This document shows positions 5,362 to 6,214 of a stretch of DNA of 6,214 bases, in pieces. The translations under genes were made by a program, and so were the position numbers. The DNA is from JAGDXZ01 sp049965975 (GTDB lineage: Archaea; Micrarchaeota; Micrarchaeia; Micrarchaeales; CABMGC01): positions 1 through 6,214 of the forward strand of contig JBMFVN010000042.1 of the NCBI GenBank assembly GCA_049965975.1. Direction: 5' to 3'. How positions within the stretch are numbered: position 1 is the first letter of the stretch; every line of letters starts with the position of its first letter. The notes beneath the pieces are model-generated. The model was not told the DNA's origin. It searched no databases and saw only the letters and a list, made by a program, of their open reading frames with translations.

Positions 5362-6214
5362 TTACCTGAGTGCCTCTTCTGCGCCTATCCTTCTGTCTAT
5401 CTCCACAACAGCAAGCAGCGTGGCTAGCGCCGTGCTTTGCAAATCAGCGTTTTGTGGATAGGCGCTCTTTGCGATCTCTTGCAGTTGCTCATACTGCTCT
5501 CGGTACATTGTCTTTTAATTCGTCTATACTCAACTTTGTGGGGAAAAAGATATGCCACAAATCGTGATCCAAAAGCAAGAGTCTATACTGGCCGCGGTTA
5601 TTTCTTTTGAAAGCATGAGCGCGAATTCCAGCATGTTTTGCCATTGAACGATTCTGCAAGAACTGCGACTACGTATGCGGGTATTACTTCCTCAAAAAGC
5701 TCTGCTATCGCTTGCCGTGCGTTTTCAGAATTGCCGATGCCACTCGCAAGCCCGTAAGTAAGGTCGCTCATGAGATCTTCGGTCTCTGTTTTTATAGAAT
5801 TGAACAGGTCGCCGCGCTTGTCCGGATTCGGACCGCTTTCCGATTCTGCAAACTTGTCCAACGCGTAAGATATCGTTCACGTATGCAGCGCCGTTTTCCA
5901 CGCGCACCATGTCCATGCGATCCACTGCGCCAAGGTTCTTATAGCCGCTTGCGTTTTTAGAAAACGCTATGCGGAATAAGACATCTGCGATAAATAGCAT
6001 AAGCTTGGTATACTTGTTGATAAAAGTTTGGTATAAAGAGCGTTTTAGACTGAAAATCGTAATACGGCCCGACGAGTTTATCATAATCTTCTGCTTGGAG
6101 CCGCTGAGCCTCTTCCTGCGACACTACTTCTACAATTAGCACGTCTTTTTCGTCAAGACCCAAACTAGGAGCCAGTTCGGCAAAAATATCGTTAAACCGG
6201 TCGTTGACCTCTAT
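5362..6214 (-). pseudogene. Frame-broken protein gene, unknown family, 5' end outside the window
   Basis: Protein-like sequence continues along the minus strand but changes frame repeatedly. Piece 1 (6214 to about 6000) has LGLDEKDVLIVEVVSQEEAQ and VGPYYDFQSKTLFIP. Piece 2 (about 6000-5875) has LFIADVLFRIAFSKNASGYK and MVRVENGAAYVNDIL. Piece 3 (about 5875-5648) has ALDKFAESESGPNPDKRGDL and AIAELFEEVIPAYVVAVLAE. Next come QNMLEFALMLSKEITAASID (about 5640-5580) or an overlapping ATG frame at 5644, then LLLLDHDLWHIFFPTKLSID up to 5489, and MYREQYEQLQEIAKSAYPQN (from 5508) ending EIDRRIGAEEALR at the stop 5362. At least four single-base shifts are needed. Joined, the protein would exceed 270 residues, soluble and acidic. 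The family is not recognised; G-YYD-x-x-T-hydrophobic-P and ENGAAYV recall some metallopeptidases, but no HExxH is seen. It ends 3 bp from the convergent transporter, as a genuine gene end would. It is either a decayed gene or a stretch with sequencing indels. Confidence 0.6.

Noticed and set aside
5370..5567. Open frame of 65 codons on + after the transporter
   Set aside because: It overlaps the minus-strand piece ending EIDRRIGAEEALR, which reads far more like protein; the + product has no domain.
5712..5960. Open frame of 82 codons on + in the broken-gene region
   Set aside because: Its product is an Arg/Cys-rich shadow of the minus-strand pieces 2 and 3, which have normal protein composition.
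1..6214. CRISPR array, insertion sequence, toxin-antitoxin or defence system
   Set aside because: No regularly spaced repeats, transposase motifs, terminal inverted repeats or recognisable defence proteins were seen on either strand.

Overview
The window comes from an archaeon. The evidence is an archaeal-type SecY, a stand-alone archaeal DUF460 RNase H-fold protein, a tRNA interrupted inside the T-loop, TATA-like box A elements at archaeal spacing and a poly-T terminator. Short gaps, very small gene neighbourhoods and the odd tRNA intron suggest an ultrasmall DPANN lineage of the Micrarchaeota/ARMAN kind. That placement is inference from gene style, because no rRNA or marker alignment was possible.

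Layout. Positions 61-2562 (+) hold a V4R-domain protein followed after 36 bp by secY, the membrane channel of the Sec translocon, ending in a T-rich terminator. Converging on them from the minus strand is a compact cluster, in transcription order: tRNA-Arg(CCU) (4219-4124), a membrane-anchored thioredoxin/DsbA-fold protein (4113-3079) and a DUF460 protein (3074-2604). The gaps are only 10 and 4 nt, so the tRNA and two proteins probably share a transcript. From 4220 to about 4480 there is a noncoding stretch with the tRNA promoter, two perfect hairpins with similar loops, and an 18-bp tandem repeat that duplicates a TATA-like box. A 10-helix drug/metabolite (EamA-like) transporter follows on + and ends at 5358. 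The rest, 5362-6214 on minus, is a protein gene broken by several frame changes and cut by the window edge.

Functionally the genes are a mixed set: protein export (SecY), an extracytoplasmic thioredoxin-fold protein that must itself be exported, a small-molecule transporter, a tRNA and a probable ligand-binding V4R protein. No defence island, CRISPR array, transposon or evident new multi-gene system is visible. The most unusual signals are the T-loop tRNA intron, the tRNA placed 10 nt before a start codon, the thioredoxin-fold protein lacking its CxxC but carrying 15 N-glycosylation sequons, the enlarged SecY outer loop, the duplicated promoter-like repeat and the frame-broken gene.
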